Source: Bergeyella porcorum
Lineage (GTDB): Bacteria; Bacteroidota; Bacteroidia; Flavobacteriales; Weeksellaceae
DNA: 64,000 nt
Direction of reading: 5' to 3'
Assembly: GCF_042427575.1 (NCBI RefSeq)
Contig: NZ_JBHMFD010000012.1
Span: 186,001 to 250,000, forward strand
Below the pieces are notes generated by a model that was not told the origin of the DNA, searched no databases, and saw only the letters and a list, made by a program, of their open reading frames with translations. This document shows positions 1 through 8,545 of this stretch, one piece after another; the stretch's first letter is position 1; each line of letters begins with the position of its first letter. A program made the translations under genes and the position numbers.

Positions 1-21
1 GGTTTTTTGCAAATCGCTCAT
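1..21 (-). CDS. lpxC: LpxC/FabZ N-terminus (partial)
   Basis: The minus strand from 21 reads MSDLQKT and leaves the window. Flavobacterial LpxC (UDP-3-O-acyl-N-acetylglucosamine deacetylase, usually fused to FabZ in Bacteroidetes) typically begins this way. It lies 49 bp downstream of lpxD on the same strand, the usual lipid A gene order. Only seven codons are visible, so the call rests on this match and on context. Confidence 0.6.
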
Positions 22-70
22 TAGTTTTATCTTTATGAGATTTTATTTTAAGTTTTAAAAACAAAAAAAA

Positions 71-1093
71 CTATGCCTCTTTATCTCTCCTTTCTAAAGC
101 TTCCAATCGTTTCACAATCTCTGTAAAGTTTCTGAAATGCACATAGTTTCTTCTATAATCGCTGGCACTAATGGCAGGCGAGCCGTAGAGAATTTCACCA
201 TCTTTGGTATTGGAATTCACACCACTCTGAGCCTGAATTTTCACTTGATTGCCAATATTAATATGCCCTACAATCCCCGTCTGGCCACCAATCTGATTCC
301 AATCACCAATAGTGGTAGAGCCTGCAATCCCTGCTTGGGCTGCAATTACATTATGCTTACCAATTTTTACATTGTGAGCAATTTGTATCAGATTGTCTAT
401 TTTAGTACCTTTTCCTATAATGGTAGAACCTATGGTGCCTCTGTCTATGGTGCAATTAGCTCCGATTTCCACATCATCTTCTATCACTACATTGCCCAAC
501 TGTGGTATTTTTTTGAACCCCTCAGCTGTAGGCTGAAACCCAAAACCATCAGAGCCCACTACTGTGTTAGAATGCACCACGCAATGGTCACCTATAACAC
601 AATAATCATAGATTCTAACGCCACTATAAATTTTACAATTTTTACCAATTTTCACATTCTTACCAATATAAACCTGCGGATAAATCTGAGAATCTGCCCC
701 TATTTTCACATTTTCGGAGATGTAAGAAAAACTGCCTATATAGAGATTTTCTCCTAAAACTGCCGTTTCGTGGATTTGAGCATTGGCTTCAATACCTGAT
801 TTCCTCCCTTGCATCTCAGCATAGAGGTTCATCAAAACCTGAAAAGAAAGATAGGCATCTTCCACCGCAATGATGGTGGCTGGATAAGATGTTTTGGTAA
901 GCAACCTCTCAGAAACGATAATCACCGAACATTCTGAAGTGTCTAAATAATGCGAAAACTTATCTTGGGCAATGAAAGACAAAAACCCTTTTTCACCATT
1001 TTCTATTGGCGAAACCCCTGTAATCAATGCGTTTTCATCACCTATTATCTTACCATTGATGAAACTTGCAATTTGTGACGCTGTAAATTCCAT
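71..1093 (-). CDS. lpxD: UDP-3-O-acylglucosamine N-acyltransferase
   Basis: LpxD adds the second 3-hydroxyacyl chain to UDP-glucosamine in lipid A synthesis, in the cytoplasm. The 340-residue protein has the N-terminal uridine-binding domain (about residues 1-100) and then a left-handed beta-helix of hexapeptide repeats (IGxxxxI pattern, about 105-310) holding the catalytic His of the IQIAHN segment near residue 240. A C-terminal helix ends in ALERRDKEA. The start is the ATG at 1093 (MEFTASQIASF), since an upstream in-frame TTG falls inside the -7 box at 1100-1107. It is followed by lpxC/fabZ, forming a lipid A operon. The length is normal for the family. Confidence 0.95.
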   Translation of the reverse strand: MEFTASQIASFINGKIIGDENALITGVSPIENGEKGFLSFIAQDKFSHYLDTSECSVIIVSERLLTKTSYPATIIAVEDAYLSFQVLMNLYAEMQGRKSGIEANAQIHETAVLGENLYIGSFSYISENVKIGADSQIYPQVYIGKNVKIGKNCKIYSGVRIYDYCVIGDHCVVHSNTVVGSDGFGFQPTAEGFKKIPQLGNVVIEDDVEIGANCTIDRGTIGSTIIGKGTKIDNLIQIAHNVKIGKHNVIAAQAGIAGSTTIGDWNQIGGQTGIVGHINIGNQVKIQAQSGVNSNTKDGEILYGSPAISASDYRRNYVHFRNFTEIVKRLEALERRDKEA

Positions 1094-1099
1094 AGTATG

Positions 1100-1107
1100 C
1101 AAAGATA
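1100..1107 (-). promoter_or_regulatory. -7 box of lpxD
   Basis: On the minus strand this reads TATCTTTG, a match to the Bacteroidetes -7 consensus TAnnTTTG. It ends six bases before the lpxD ATG, so the transcript would have almost no leader. Confidence 0.55.
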
Positions 1108-1192
1108 AGAAATTATGGTATTACAACTATCTTTTTATTCTACAAATAGTTTTTTTTCTATAACTTTCCATCAATTTCTAAACGAAACATCC

Positions 1193-2407
1193 TCAGTCTA
1201 TTTCTCTTGGATAAAATAAAATATACTTGGTATGCCTTTCGGTAATGGAGGAAGCAAGAATCTGACCTTCAAACTGTTCCAAAGCAATAGTAGCTCCGTT
1301 TTTGTCTAACAAATGTATGGGTTGCTTGGTAGCATTATAAGGTAATAAGCTCCTTGAAATCTGCTGTACTACCCTTTCTCCATCTTTAATCCCAAAGACT
1401 TCATTGGTTTTAACAATCTTATCCTGAACAAAATCCTCCGAAAACGGATGAGAGGCAATCAGAGTTTTAGGCAATCTCCTTTTTATTAATGCTTTACAAA
1501 AGTATGACAACTGAAAATCATCATTATACTGCCACGCTTTCATTGCTTGTATCACATCATTATCATCCAACTCTGTAAAGCGTAAAATATCCTCTTGCGT
1601 AGCTACAGCTGTTTTGTTTTTTTGTAAAAAGTAACTCAGATGTTCTGGTGCCGGCAACGAAACACCCGATAGCGTTAGTTCTTTCGCCCTACTCAAAACC
1701 TTTACCAAAGCGTATTCTGCCAATGCTGCGGTTTTATGGTAATAGACTTGCCAATACATCAGCATCCGTGCTATAAGGTAGTTCTCTATGGAATAAATCC
1801 CTTTGGCATCTACCACAAGGGCATCATCTGAAACATTGAGCATTGAGATAATCCGCTCGGTATTGACATTCCCCTCTGATACTCCCGTGAAAAAACTATC
1901 GCGTTTCAGATAGTCCATCCTATCCACATCCAACTGCGAGGAAATCAATTGATTGAAAAACTGACGGTGGTATTTCCCTTGAAACATCTCTATCGCCATA
2001 GAAAGTTCTCCACGAAATTCCTCATTCAGCTGATTCATCAGCAGCAAGGACAGTTTCTCGTGATGCCAATCTTCCATCAGCATATTTTCCAATGCGTGAG
2101 AAAACGGCCCGTGCCCTATATCGTGCATCAATATCGCCAGCATTGCCGCTTGCTCTTCTTCTTTAGAAATCTTTACACCTTTCAGTTTCAGCGTTTCCAA
2201 AGCGGTAAACATCAGATGCATTGCTCCAATGGCGTGATGAAATCTGGTATGGGTGGCACCAGGAAAAATCAGATTGAGAAGTCCTGTTTGCCCTATCCTC
2301 CGAAGTCTCTGGAAATAAGGATGCTCTATGACATCAAACAATATTTCAAAAGGAATTTTTATAAAACCGTGTACGGGGTCGTTGATGATTTTGAGTTTAT
2401 TCTGCAC
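1193..2407 (-). CDS. HD-domain phosphohydrolase (SAMHD1-like)
   Basis: A metal-dependent phosphohydrolase of the HD superfamily, related to the dGTPase/SAMHD1 group. The first His lies in THTRFHH (about residue 55-58), the HD pair in LMHDIGHGPFSHALE (H95/D96), and the final Asp is probably in SQLDVDRMDYL. About 404 residues from a GTG start at 2407 (VQNKLKIINDPVHGF). A longer TTG start at 2452 is rejected because the -7 box TAACTTTG at 2429-2436 lies between them. It ends 99 bp before the lpxD start, and neighbouring lpxD is common in flavobacteria. The substrate cannot be told from sequence; dNTP hydrolysis is only a family-based guess. Confidence 0.85.
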   Translation of the reverse strand: MQNKLKIINDPVHGFIKIPFEILFDVIEHPYFQRLRRIGQTGLLNLIFPGATHTRFHHAIGAMHLMFTALETLKLKGVKISKEEEQAAMLAILMHDIGHGPFSHALENMLMEDWHHEKLSLLLMNQLNEEFRGELSMAIEMFQGKYHRQFFNQLISSQLDVDRMDYLKRDSFFTGVSEGNVNTERIISMLNVSDDALVVDAKGIYSIENYLIARMLMYWQVYYHKTAALAEYALVKVLSRAKELTLSGVSLPAPEHLSYFLQKNKTAVATQEDILRFTELDDNDVIQAMKAWQYNDDFQLSYFCKALIKRRLPKTLIASHPFSEDFVQDKIVKTNEVFGIKDGERVVQQISRSLLPYNATKQPIHLLDKNGATIALEQFEGQILASSITERHTKYILFYPREID

Positions 2408-2428
2408 GAAAATAGTTTTATCCGAATG

Positions 2429-2436
2429 CAAAGTTA
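2429..2436 (-). promoter_or_regulatory. -7 box of the HD-domain gene
   Basis: The minus strand reads TAACTTTG, a perfect -7 consensus. It fixes the start of the downstream gene at the GTG at 2407, because the alternative TTG start lies upstream of it. Confidence 0.55.
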
Positions 2437-2477
2437 AGGAAATTAAGCCCAAAAGAGGAAAGCTAATATTTTGACTT

Positions 2478-3302
2478 TTATTTTAAAATCAGTTTTACAG
2501 CTTTATCCAGCTCTATAGGATTGTTTCGCTTGAGCATTCTTTTTTGAACCATTTTATTAGCTTCTTCAATATCCACTTTTTGTCCGTTGTTATCCGTAAT
2601 AATATTTGATTTGCTATCCAAATCTTTGAGTGGATTAGTAAAATATTCCAACTGAAGTTTTTGCCATCTTTTTTCTGAAATCTCAATTGGTGAAGTATTG
2701 CCCCACGGCGAATTTTTCTCTACAATATAAGTAGTATCGTAAGTCTGTGGATAATTAATATTTTTCACGAAACTGAAATGATAATCGCCTTTGCTATCCT
2801 TTACCTCCAAGATAAGCCCTGGCAGTTGCTGAAACTTATAAGGCCCCTGCGGAAAAGGAATATCAGGGCAAAACCACGCTTCCCACTGTCTACCACCAAA
2901 TTCTGTAGTAGCTTTCTGAACACTATATTCTCCTATGCTTTTCTTTTCGGGGAGTATATTCCAGTTTTGCACATCGGTAGTTTTTACCAAATAATAAAAA
3001 ATAGGCGAGGTGGTATGGTAATTATAATTCTCATTAGATCCCACTTTTCTTTTTAATCTCACCTCAAAATCCCCACTCATTTTTGGAGGCACTTTATTGA
3101 GTTTCGCTAAAGAATCTACCACATACGCACTATGAGGATAAAACTTTACTTCCTCTTTTGAAATGTCTAAAATTGCAACATCTTTCTTCATCTCATTAGA
3201 TAAGGAGTCTGGTCTAAAATACACATCATAATAAAAATGATAAGACTGAGCTGTAACACCTCCAAATATCAATAATAATACAATAATGAATATTTTTCTC
3301 AT
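2478..3302 (-). CDS. GLPGLI family secreted protein
   Basis: A 274-residue protein with an N-terminal signal peptide (about residues 1-18, cleavage near VTAQ-S). The diagnostic GLPGLI-type segment reads FQQLPGLILEV, about residues 155-165, preceded by the usual W-x-A-W-F-x-P-DIPFPQGPYKF stretch. GLPGLI proteins (TIGR01200) are Bacteroidetes-specific, often present in many copies, and of unknown function. This copy stands alone between the HD gene and the porX promoter region, transcribed away from porX. It has no predicted lipobox, so it is probably periplasmic or exported. Confidence 0.88.
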   Translation of the reverse strand: MRKIFIIVLLLIFGGVTAQSYHFYYDVYFRPDSLSNEMKKDVAILDISKEEVKFYPHSAYVVDSLAKLNKVPPKMSGDFEVRLKRKVGSNENYNYHTTSPIFYYLVKTTDVQNWNILPEKKSIGEYSVQKATTEFGGRQWEAWFCPDIPFPQGPYKFQQLPGLILEVKDSKGDYHFSFVKNINYPQTYDTTYIVEKNSPWGNTSPIEISEKRWQKLQLEYFTNPLKDLDSKSNIITDNNGQKVDIEEANKMVQKRMLKRNNPIELDKAVKLILK

Positions 3303-3539
3303 AATTTACAATATAAACAGCGTTACAAATATGGAAAAACAAATCCAAATACACAAGTAAAATATGATTTTTTTCATATCACAAAATTTGCTTTTTACAC
3401 AATAATTAAAATCACACTTCAAAAGAAAGGAAGAGCACATCATCAGTTCAAAATTTATTTCTATAATCAAAATCCGGATTTAACCATTTTTTAACGCTTT
3501 ATTTTATTTTTTTACATTAAAGTTAAGAGAATTTGGTCG

Positions 3540-3547
3540 TACTTTTG
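3540..3547 (+). promoter_or_regulatory. -7 box upstream of porX
   Basis: TACTTTTG fits TAnnTTTG. A weak -33-like TTTA lies at 3511-3514. The expected transcription start is close to 3554, directly at the ATG of the short upstream reading frame at 3555. The rest of the 3303-3539 gap holds no gene that I can see, only an A+T-rich stretch with a small hairpin near 3362-3379. Confidence 0.45.
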
Positions 3548-3554
3548 TTTCAAT

Positions 3555-3641
3555 ATGAAAAACAAAGGATTTCTTCAAAAAAATCCTTTGACCATTTTAA
3601 ATAAAAAAATCAAACTATGGCAGGTAAAATATTATGGATAG
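3555..3641 (+). other. Possible 28-codon leader ORF overlapping the porX start
   Basis: An ATG at 3555 opens a 28-codon frame (MKNKGFLQK...) that stops with TAG at 3639-3641, overlapping the porX start codon in another frame. It sits right at the predicted transcription start of the porX message and contains a perfect 10-bp hairpin (CAAAGGATTT at 3563-3572 pairing with AAATCCTTTG at 3581-3590). It may be a regulatory leader peptide or chance; no homology is recognised. Confidence 0.3.
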
Positions 3642-5161
3642 ATGACGAGGTAGATTTACTGAAACCTCACATCGTTTTTTTAGAAAAGAAAGGCTATGAA
3701 GTAACACCCATCAACAATGTAAACGAAGCATTAGAGCTATTAGAAACCGAAAAATTTGCCTTGGCATTATTAGATGAAAATATGCCTGGCATCTCTGGCA
3801 TTGAAGCCATCCCAATGATTAAACAGAAAGACAACGCTGTGAAAATAGTGATGGTGACCAAAAATGAGGAAGAACATATTATGGAACAAGCCATTGGCTC
3901 CGAGATTTCAGATTATATCCTGAAGCCCGTGAACCCCAATCAGATTCTCCTATCCTTAAAGAAAAATCTACACGAAGACCACCTCGTAGAACAAAAAACC
4001 ATTTTGGAATATCAGCAAGAGTTTCGCAATCTGAGTATGGAGCTTTCTTACCTCAATTCTTATCAAGACTGGGCAGAGTATTACAAGAAAATCCTTAATT
4101 GGGAAATCAAATTTGACCGCGTGTTTGATAGCGAGTTTGCAAACCTGCTCCAATCTCAAAAAGAAGAAGCCAACATTCAGTTTGCCAAATTCATCGAAAG
4201 AAACTATGAAGATTGGCTCAACAGCAATGATAAACCAATGATGAGCCATACCTTATTTAAAGACAAGGTAAAACCAGAAGTGGAAAAAGACAAAGTCCTA
4301 CTCCTGATGATTGATAACCTAAGGTATGACCAATGGAAAGTGATAGAACCTCTCTTTGCTAAGTTTTACAACAAGGTTTCGGAAGATTATTATTACAGCA
4401 TTTTACCTACGGCAACACAATACGCTAGAAATGCCTTTTTTGCAGGACTGATGCCTTCCGAAATAGAAAAACGCTTCCCCGAAAAATGGTTTAATGACAA
4501 TGAAGAAGGCAACAAAAATGAATTTGAAAGAGATTTCTTGGAAGACCAAATGAAAAGACTTGGACTGCAATCCAAATCGATGAAATACCTCAAAATCCTT
4601 AATGCCGATTTTGAAAGAAAAATCTTGGATGATTTTAACCAACATAAGAACAATGACTTATTGGTAATCGTGTATAACTTCATTGATATCCTTTCGCACG
4701 CCAAGACCGATAACTCTATTGTGGACCAACTGATTAGAGATGATAAAACCTTCCGTTCTCTCACCTACAATTGGTTTGAAAACTCTTCACTCCTTAAAAT
4801 CATTAAAACTGCGGCAGAAAACGGTTTCAAACTGGTTATCACCACAGACCACGGAATGATTTATGTAAAAAAACCTAGCAAAGTGGTAGGCGATAGAGAA
4901 ACCTCTACCAATATCCGATACAAAACAGGGCGAAGCCTTACTTATGAAAACTCTGATGTTTGGGCAATTAGCACTCCAGAAAAATTGTTTTTACCCAAAG
5001 GAAACATCAGCTCCAAGTATATTTTTGCTAAAAACAATATCTTCTTGGCATACCCTAAGAACTACAACCATTTTGTAAATTACTACAAAGAAACTTACCA
5101 ACACGGGGGCATCTCTCTGGAAGAGTGCATCATCCCTATTAGCATCTTAGAACCCAAATAG
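3617..5161 (+). CDS. porX: T9SS response regulator PorX (receiver + PglZ)
   Basis: PorX is the response regulator that pairs with the histidine kinase PorY to control type IX secretion. The 514-residue protein has an N-terminal receiver domain (about 1-125) with the acidic pair in WIDDE, phosphoacceptor Asp53 in LLDENMPG, and the conserved Lys in ILKPVNP. A helical linker follows (about 125-215), then a PglZ/alkaline-phosphatase-like domain with metal-site motifs MIDNLRYDQW and TTDHGMIY and a C-terminal HGG. No DNA-binding domain is present, as expected for PorX. It is monocistronic, with its own promoter upstream and a strong terminator at 5200-5233. No porY is visible in the window. Confidence 0.95.
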   Translation: MAGKILWIDDEVDLLKPHIVFLEKKGYEVTPINNVNEALELLETEKFALALLDENMPGISGIEAIPMIKQKDNAVKIVMVTKNEEEHIMEQAIGSEISDYILKPVNPNQILLSLKKNLHEDHLVEQKTILEYQQEFRNLSMELSYLNSYQDWAEYYKKILNWEIKFDRVFDSEFANLLQSQKEEANIQFAKFIERNYEDWLNSNDKPMMSHTLFKDKVKPEVEKDKVLLLMIDNLRYDQWKVIEPLFAKFYNKVSEDYYYSILPTATQYARNAFFAGLMPSEIEKRFPEKWFNDNEEGNKNEFERDFLEDQMKRLGLQSKSMKYLKILNADFERKILDDFNQHKNNDLLVIVYNFIDILSHAKTDNSIVDQLIRDDKTFRSLTYNWFENSSLLKIIKTAAENGFKLVITTDHGMIYVKKPSKVVGDRETSTNIRYKTGRSLTYENSDVWAISTPEKLFLPKGNISSKYIFAKNNIFLAYPKNYNHFVNYYKETYQHGGISLEECIIPISILEPK

Positions 5162-5199
5162 TTTTTTTTCATAGTTTATTTTGTTTTTGGGTTCATCTG

Positions 5200-5233
5200 C
5201 GGAGAAAATCTGAAGGTTTTCTCCGTTTTTTTT
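5200..5233 (+). terminator. Terminator of porX
   Basis: Perfect 9-bp stem CGGAGAAAA/TTTTCTCCG with an 8-base loop, followed by eight T. It is a classical intrinsic terminator 38 bp after the porX stop. Confidence 0.9.
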
Positions 5234-5264
5234 TATCCCATTTTCAAATCCCCATAAAAAGCAA

Positions 5265-5272
5265 TATTTTTG
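5265..5272 (+). promoter_or_regulatory. -7 box of xth, giving a leaderless start
   Basis: TATTTTTG fits TAnnTTTG and ends four bases before the ATG at 5277, so transcription should start at or within a base or two of the start codon. Confidence 0.5.
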
Positions 5273-5276
5273 ACGA

Positions 5277-6035
5277 ATGAAAATCATCAGTTATAATGTT
5301 AATGGCATTCGTGCCGCATTCACCAAAGACTTTTTAGGCTGGCTAGATGCTGCCTCACCAGACATCATTTGCATACAAGAAAGCAAAGCAGGTATAGACC
5401 AAATAGATGTAAAATCATTAGAAAACCTTGGCTATCATAGCTATTGGCATTCCGCCATTAGGAAAGGCTACTCTGGCGTGGGCATTGCTTCTAAAGTAGC
5501 TCCTAAGCAAGTAATCTACGGTTGTGGTATAGAGCAATACGATTCCGAGGGACGAGTTATTAGAGCAGATTTTGAAGACTTTTCAGTGATCTCCGTTTAT
5601 GTTCCTTCAGCTTCCAATATAGAGCGATTGGATTTTAAGATGCAATTTTGCTACGATTTTCTCCATTACATCAAAGAATTAAAAAAGACCATTCCCAACC
5701 TCATTATCTCTGGAGATTTTAACATCTGCCACAAAGCCATTGACATCCACAATCCCGAGGGCTTGAAAAATACCTCTGGATTTCTACCAATGGAAAGAGA
5801 ATGGATGACGCAGTTTATAGAAGAATGCGAACTGATTGATAGTTTTAGATTTTTTAATGACCAACCCGATAACTACTCTTGGTGGAGTTACCGCCAAAAT
5901 TCTAGAGCCAGAAATAAAGGCTGGCGGTTGGATTACCATTTCGTATCCCATTCATTGAAAGAACACCTTAAAAGGGCAGCCATCCTCAAAGAAGCTGTAC
6001 ACTCAGACCATTGTCCAGTTTTAGTAGAGCTATAA
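5277..6035 (+). CDS. xth: Exodeoxyribonuclease III
   Basis: An AP endonuclease/3'-5' exonuclease of base-excision repair, 252 residues. All family landmarks are present in order: NVNGIRAA near the N-terminus, the metal ligand Glu in QESKA (about residue 38), SGDFNI (about 152), the RLDYHFVS segment, and the catalytic C-terminal HSDHCPV. The length is typical. The start is the ATG at 5277, placed by the near-adjacent -7 box. It is convergent with rlpA, with one hairpin between them. Confidence 0.96.
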   Translation: MKIISYNVNGIRAAFTKDFLGWLDAASPDIICIQESKAGIDQIDVKSLENLGYHSYWHSAIRKGYSGVGIASKVAPKQVIYGCGIEQYDSEGRVIRADFEDFSVISVYVPSASNIERLDFKMQFCYDFLHYIKELKKTIPNLIISGDFNICHKAIDIHNPEGLKNTSGFLPMEREWMTQFIEECELIDSFRFFNDQPDNYSWWSYRQNSRARNKGWRLDYHFVSHSLKEHLKRAAILKEAVHSDHCPVLVEL

Positions 6036-6064
6036 AAAAAACGCCTCCAATTGAATTGGAGGCG
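6034..6064 (-). terminator. Terminator of rlpA (hairpin shared with xth)
   Basis: A 10-bp stem, CGCCTCCAAT pairing with ATTGGAGGCG (6042-6064). Read on the minus strand it is followed by eight T (6041-6034), so it mainly terminates rlpA. On the plus strand the T tract is poor. Confidence 0.85.
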
Positions 6065-6080
6065 GGTTTAACACATTTTT

Positions 6081-6455
6081 TTAATCCACTACTTGATACT
6101 CTATAGGCATCGTCCCCTTACCAAGATCTCCGATTTCATCAAATGCGGCTTTGGAAAGATCCAACGCTCTTGAAGAATGGAACGGCCCTCTATCATTAAT
6201 GGTAACCACTACGCTTTCCCCGTTTCTAAGATTGGTCACCCTCACCTTTGTCCCAAATTTTAGGGTTCTATGAGCTGCCGTAAACTTGGAATTGTGAAAA
6301 ATTTCACCGCTTGCAGTTCTTTTACCATTAAACTTGTCGTGATAATACGACGCATAACTTGTTTTTACCTCATCATTTTCATTGGCACTGTATTTGAAAG
6401 AATACAAACCAAGAGCTGAAATCATCATTATGATTACGAGAATTCCTCTTTTCAT
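6081..6455 (-). CDS. rlpA: RlpA-like double-psi beta-barrel protein
   Basis: A 124-residue exported protein: an N-terminal hydrophobic signal/anchor (about 1-20), then one RlpA double-psi beta-barrel domain (ASYYHDKFNGKRTASGE, FGTKVRVTNL, VVTINDRGPF, RALDLSKAAFDEIG). RlpA proteins bind or cleave denuded peptidoglycan glycans at the septum. The catalytic Glu/Asp/His framework region looks conserved, but no SPOR domain follows, as in many short Bacteroidetes versions. The ATG at 6455 is chosen over a GTG one codon upstream. Enzymatic activity is inference. Confidence 0.85.
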   Translation of the reverse strand: MKRGILVIIMMISALGLYSFKYSANENDEVKTSYASYYHDKFNGKRTASGEIFHNSKFTAAHRTLKFGTKVRVTNLRNGESVVVTINDRGPFHSSRALDLSKAAFDEIGDLGKGTMPIEYQVVD

Positions 6456-6786
6456 CACTTTGAATATTTTTATTGGTTTTGACGGGGCAAAGGTAAACTC
6501 CCAAAGTTTTAGCCCAAATTATTTTAGTTAAGACCCCTTAATAAAATCTTAATATTTTGTTAAAAATAAGGCTAAAACAATGATTTTAAGTATATTAAAG
6601 ATATTGTTAAAAAATGTTAAAATTAAAACCTCTGATGTTAATTTTTTTAACTTTTACAATTAAAAATATCGGGACAACTTAAAGTAAAAACACTGACCAT
6701 CAGTATTTTAAAATATAATTAACGCTTGAAGCCTAACTTTAAACTTTCAACCTTAACCTTTGAACCCAGAACCTCGAATGTCTCTT
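6456..6786. other. A+T-rich intergenic region, no gene seen
   Basis: About 330 bp between rlpA and porT, very rich in A and T (runs of TTAAAA/TGTTAAAA). It should hold the rlpA promoter and the porT terminator, but I cannot place either convincingly. Confidence 0.5.
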
Positions 6787-7560
6787 TTATTCAAATTTTA
6801 GTACAAACATCAAGGCTCTACTTTGGGCTGTAGCGATAGCAGATGCCCAATAAGGCGGTGTACCAAGGTTATCTTTCACCAATTCATTATTAAACATAAA
6901 GGTTCCTCTGAAACCTGGAGTGAGCTTGAACCTGCCGAAGTAAAACTGCATTCCTATCTCGGCACTCCAGCCGAAATTGTGAGTAGTGGTACGGAAAATT
7001 CCATTGGCATTGTCGTCTTCAGAACCTTGGTTGGATTGTAGATTGACAAGGTAATTGATCCCTGCTGCGGCATAAGGGCGAGAGTTGTACCAGCGATTGC
7101 CGTGATATTCCAAAAGCAGAGGGATGTCTATATAAGTGGATTTTACATTTCGGATTTTATTGGCGGTCTGAGACATATCAAAATATCCCACTCCTGTAGC
7201 ATCGCTAAGATTGTTTTGGGTATTGAATGTGAGTTCCCTTTGCACAAATTGTAATCCTGGTTCTATTCTTAAATCCAAAGATTCGTTAAGCCTCATTTTT
7301 CCAATAAGCCCAGCTCCAAAACTATAATCCCCTTTGGATTGCACTGCGTTTTTATCCCCATCCATCCCTAGTTTTGGGTCTAAAACTAATTTATAATCGT
7401 AATGATTGGCAGCAAGGAAAAATCCCCAACTGAACTTTTTATCATCAAAGCCTTCCAGTCTATCCATACGGTCTTTGGTACGAAAAAGATTCTGTGCATC
7501 AGCCAATGTTGCTGTGCAGAATGAAGCTAAAAGGAAGGTTTTCAAAAGTGTTTTTGTCAT
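6787..7560 (-). CDS. porT: T9SS outer-membrane protein PorT/SprT
   Basis: A 257-residue outer-membrane beta-barrel with a signal peptide (about 1-22, cleavage near LADA-Q) and alternating amphipathic strands ending in the aromatic-terminal pattern MFVLKFE. Sequence type (RTKDRMDRLEGFDDKKFSWGF), length and position right after ubiE all match PorT/SprT, a component needed for type IX secretion and, in gliders, motility. It is the last gene of the unit hypothetical-ubiE-porT on the minus strand; a 258-bp gap separates it from ubiE and contains a long palindromic repeat. Its exact role in the translocon is not fixed by sequence. Confidence 0.87.
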   Translation of the reverse strand: MTKTLLKTFLLASFCTATLADAQNLFRTKDRMDRLEGFDDKKFSWGFFLAANHYDYKLVLDPKLGMDGDKNAVQSKGDYSFGAGLIGKMRLNESLDLRIEPGLQFVQRELTFNTQNNLSDATGVGYFDMSQTANKIRNVKSTYIDIPLLLEYHGNRWYNSRPYAAAGINYLVNLQSNQGSEDDNANGIFRTTTHNFGWSAEIGMQFYFGRFKLTPGFRGTFMFNNELVKDNLGTPPYWASAIATAQSRALMFVLKFE

Positions 7561-7588
7561 AATTGTTTAAACTTCTATTTCTTTTATA

Positions 7589-7748
7589 GTTCTTTTGTCT
7601 TGAAACAAAAGAACCAAAAATTCAAGACTCGAGATATTTTTGCTAAAAATCAATTTCTTTCGCTAAAATTTTTGAACTTGCTCGTTCCTCGCTCAAACAC
7701 CACAAATTTTTTAACGCTCAATAATTGATTTTCTTAACGCAAAATATC
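7589..7748. repeat. Palindromic intergenic element between ubiE and porT
   Basis: Two nested inverted repeats: a perfect 9-bp stem GTTCTTTTG/CAAAAGAAC (7589-7614), and a long imperfect one joining GATATTTT...AAAATCAATT (from 7633) to AATTGATTTT...AAAATATC (ending 7748), with a CTCG-rich centre near 7678-7695. I recall similar sequences as scattered intergenic elements in Chryseobacterium-like genomes, but cannot test that here. No coding frame is evident. Confidence 0.6.
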
Positions 7749-7818
7749 CAAAGGTCATTTTTTTTCAATAATTAACTGTAAAATTTACTCCATAAACAAG
7801 TTTAAACAGTTTTATCAT

Positions 7819-8541
7819 TTATTTGCTTGCTTTATAGATGGTTGCAATACCCAAACTTAGTTTTTTGTATTCTACGGATTTAAAACCTGTATCCAAAAGG
7901 ATTTGTTTCATCTTTTCTCCGTATGGAAACGCATTGACCGAATCGGGTAAATAGGTGTAAGCCCTATTGTCTTTGGAAACCAAACGCCCAATCATTGGCA
8001 AAATATTTTTGAAATAGAACATATAAAATGGTGCTAAAAAGCCTTCCACCTTAGAAAATTCTAAAATATAAACGCTTTTGCCTTCTTTTACTACTCTTCT
8101 TAATTCTGCCAAACCTTTGGTGAGGTTTTCAAAGTTTCTTACCCCAAAAGCAACGGAAACGGCATCAAATTTATTGTCTTCAAAAGGTAAATTTTCTGCA
8201 TCGCCCTTCATCATAGAGATGCTGTTTTGCAGGTTTTGTTTTTTTACCTTTTCTATGCCCACATTCAGCATTTGCTGGGAGAGGTCTAGCCCCACAATAT
8301 TGGCTTTAGTGCCTTTGTGTACCGCAATGGCAAGGTCTCCTGTCCCTGTAGCAACATCTAAAACCAGCTGTGGTTGGTCTTTATTCATCCATTTTACCAA
8401 AGTTTCTCTCCACAGTACATCGATCTTCATAGAAAGTACGTGATTGAGCAAATCATACTTTGGAGCGATATTATCAAACATATCTTCTACCTGGCTTTTC
8501 TTGCTGGCATCGGTGTTATATGGTGTTACTTGCTGTTTCAA
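7819..8541 (-). CDS. ubiE: Demethylmenaquinone methyltransferase
   Basis: SAM-dependent C-methyltransferase of the last step of menaquinone synthesis (MenG/UbiE), about 240 residues. Seen: MFDNIAPKYDLLNHVLSM near the N-terminus, the SAM-binding loop VLDVATGTGDLA (about residues 62-73), VSVAFGVRNFEN and the C-terminal GIATIYKASK. The best start is a TTG at 8541, four bases after the stop of the upstream hypothetical gene, which suggests translational coupling. The product supplies the quinone used by the Nuo complex encoded at 23-38 kb. Confidence 0.95.
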   Translation of the reverse strand: MKQQVTPYNTDASKKSQVEDMFDNIAPKYDLLNHVLSMKIDVLWRETLVKWMNKDQPQLVLDVATGTGDLAIAVHKGTKANIVGLDLSQQMLNVGIEKVKKQNLQNSISMMKGDAENLPFEDNKFDAVSVAFGVRNFENLTKGLAELRRVVKEGKSVYILEFSKVEGFLAPFYMFYFKNILPMIGRLVSKDNRAYTYLPDSVNAFPYGEKMKQILLDTGFKSVEYKKLSLGIATIYKASK

Positions 8542-8545
8542 AATA

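Noticed and set aside
137..757. 206-codon plus-strand frame inside lpxD
   Set aside because: It is the antisense shadow of the lpxD hexapeptide repeats, whose regular codons keep the opposite frame open.
2408..2452. TTG start of the HD-domain gene at 2452
   Set aside because: The -7 box TAACTTTG at 2429-2436 lies inside this extension; the GTG at 2407 is followed directly by the conserved QNKLKIINDPVHGF start.
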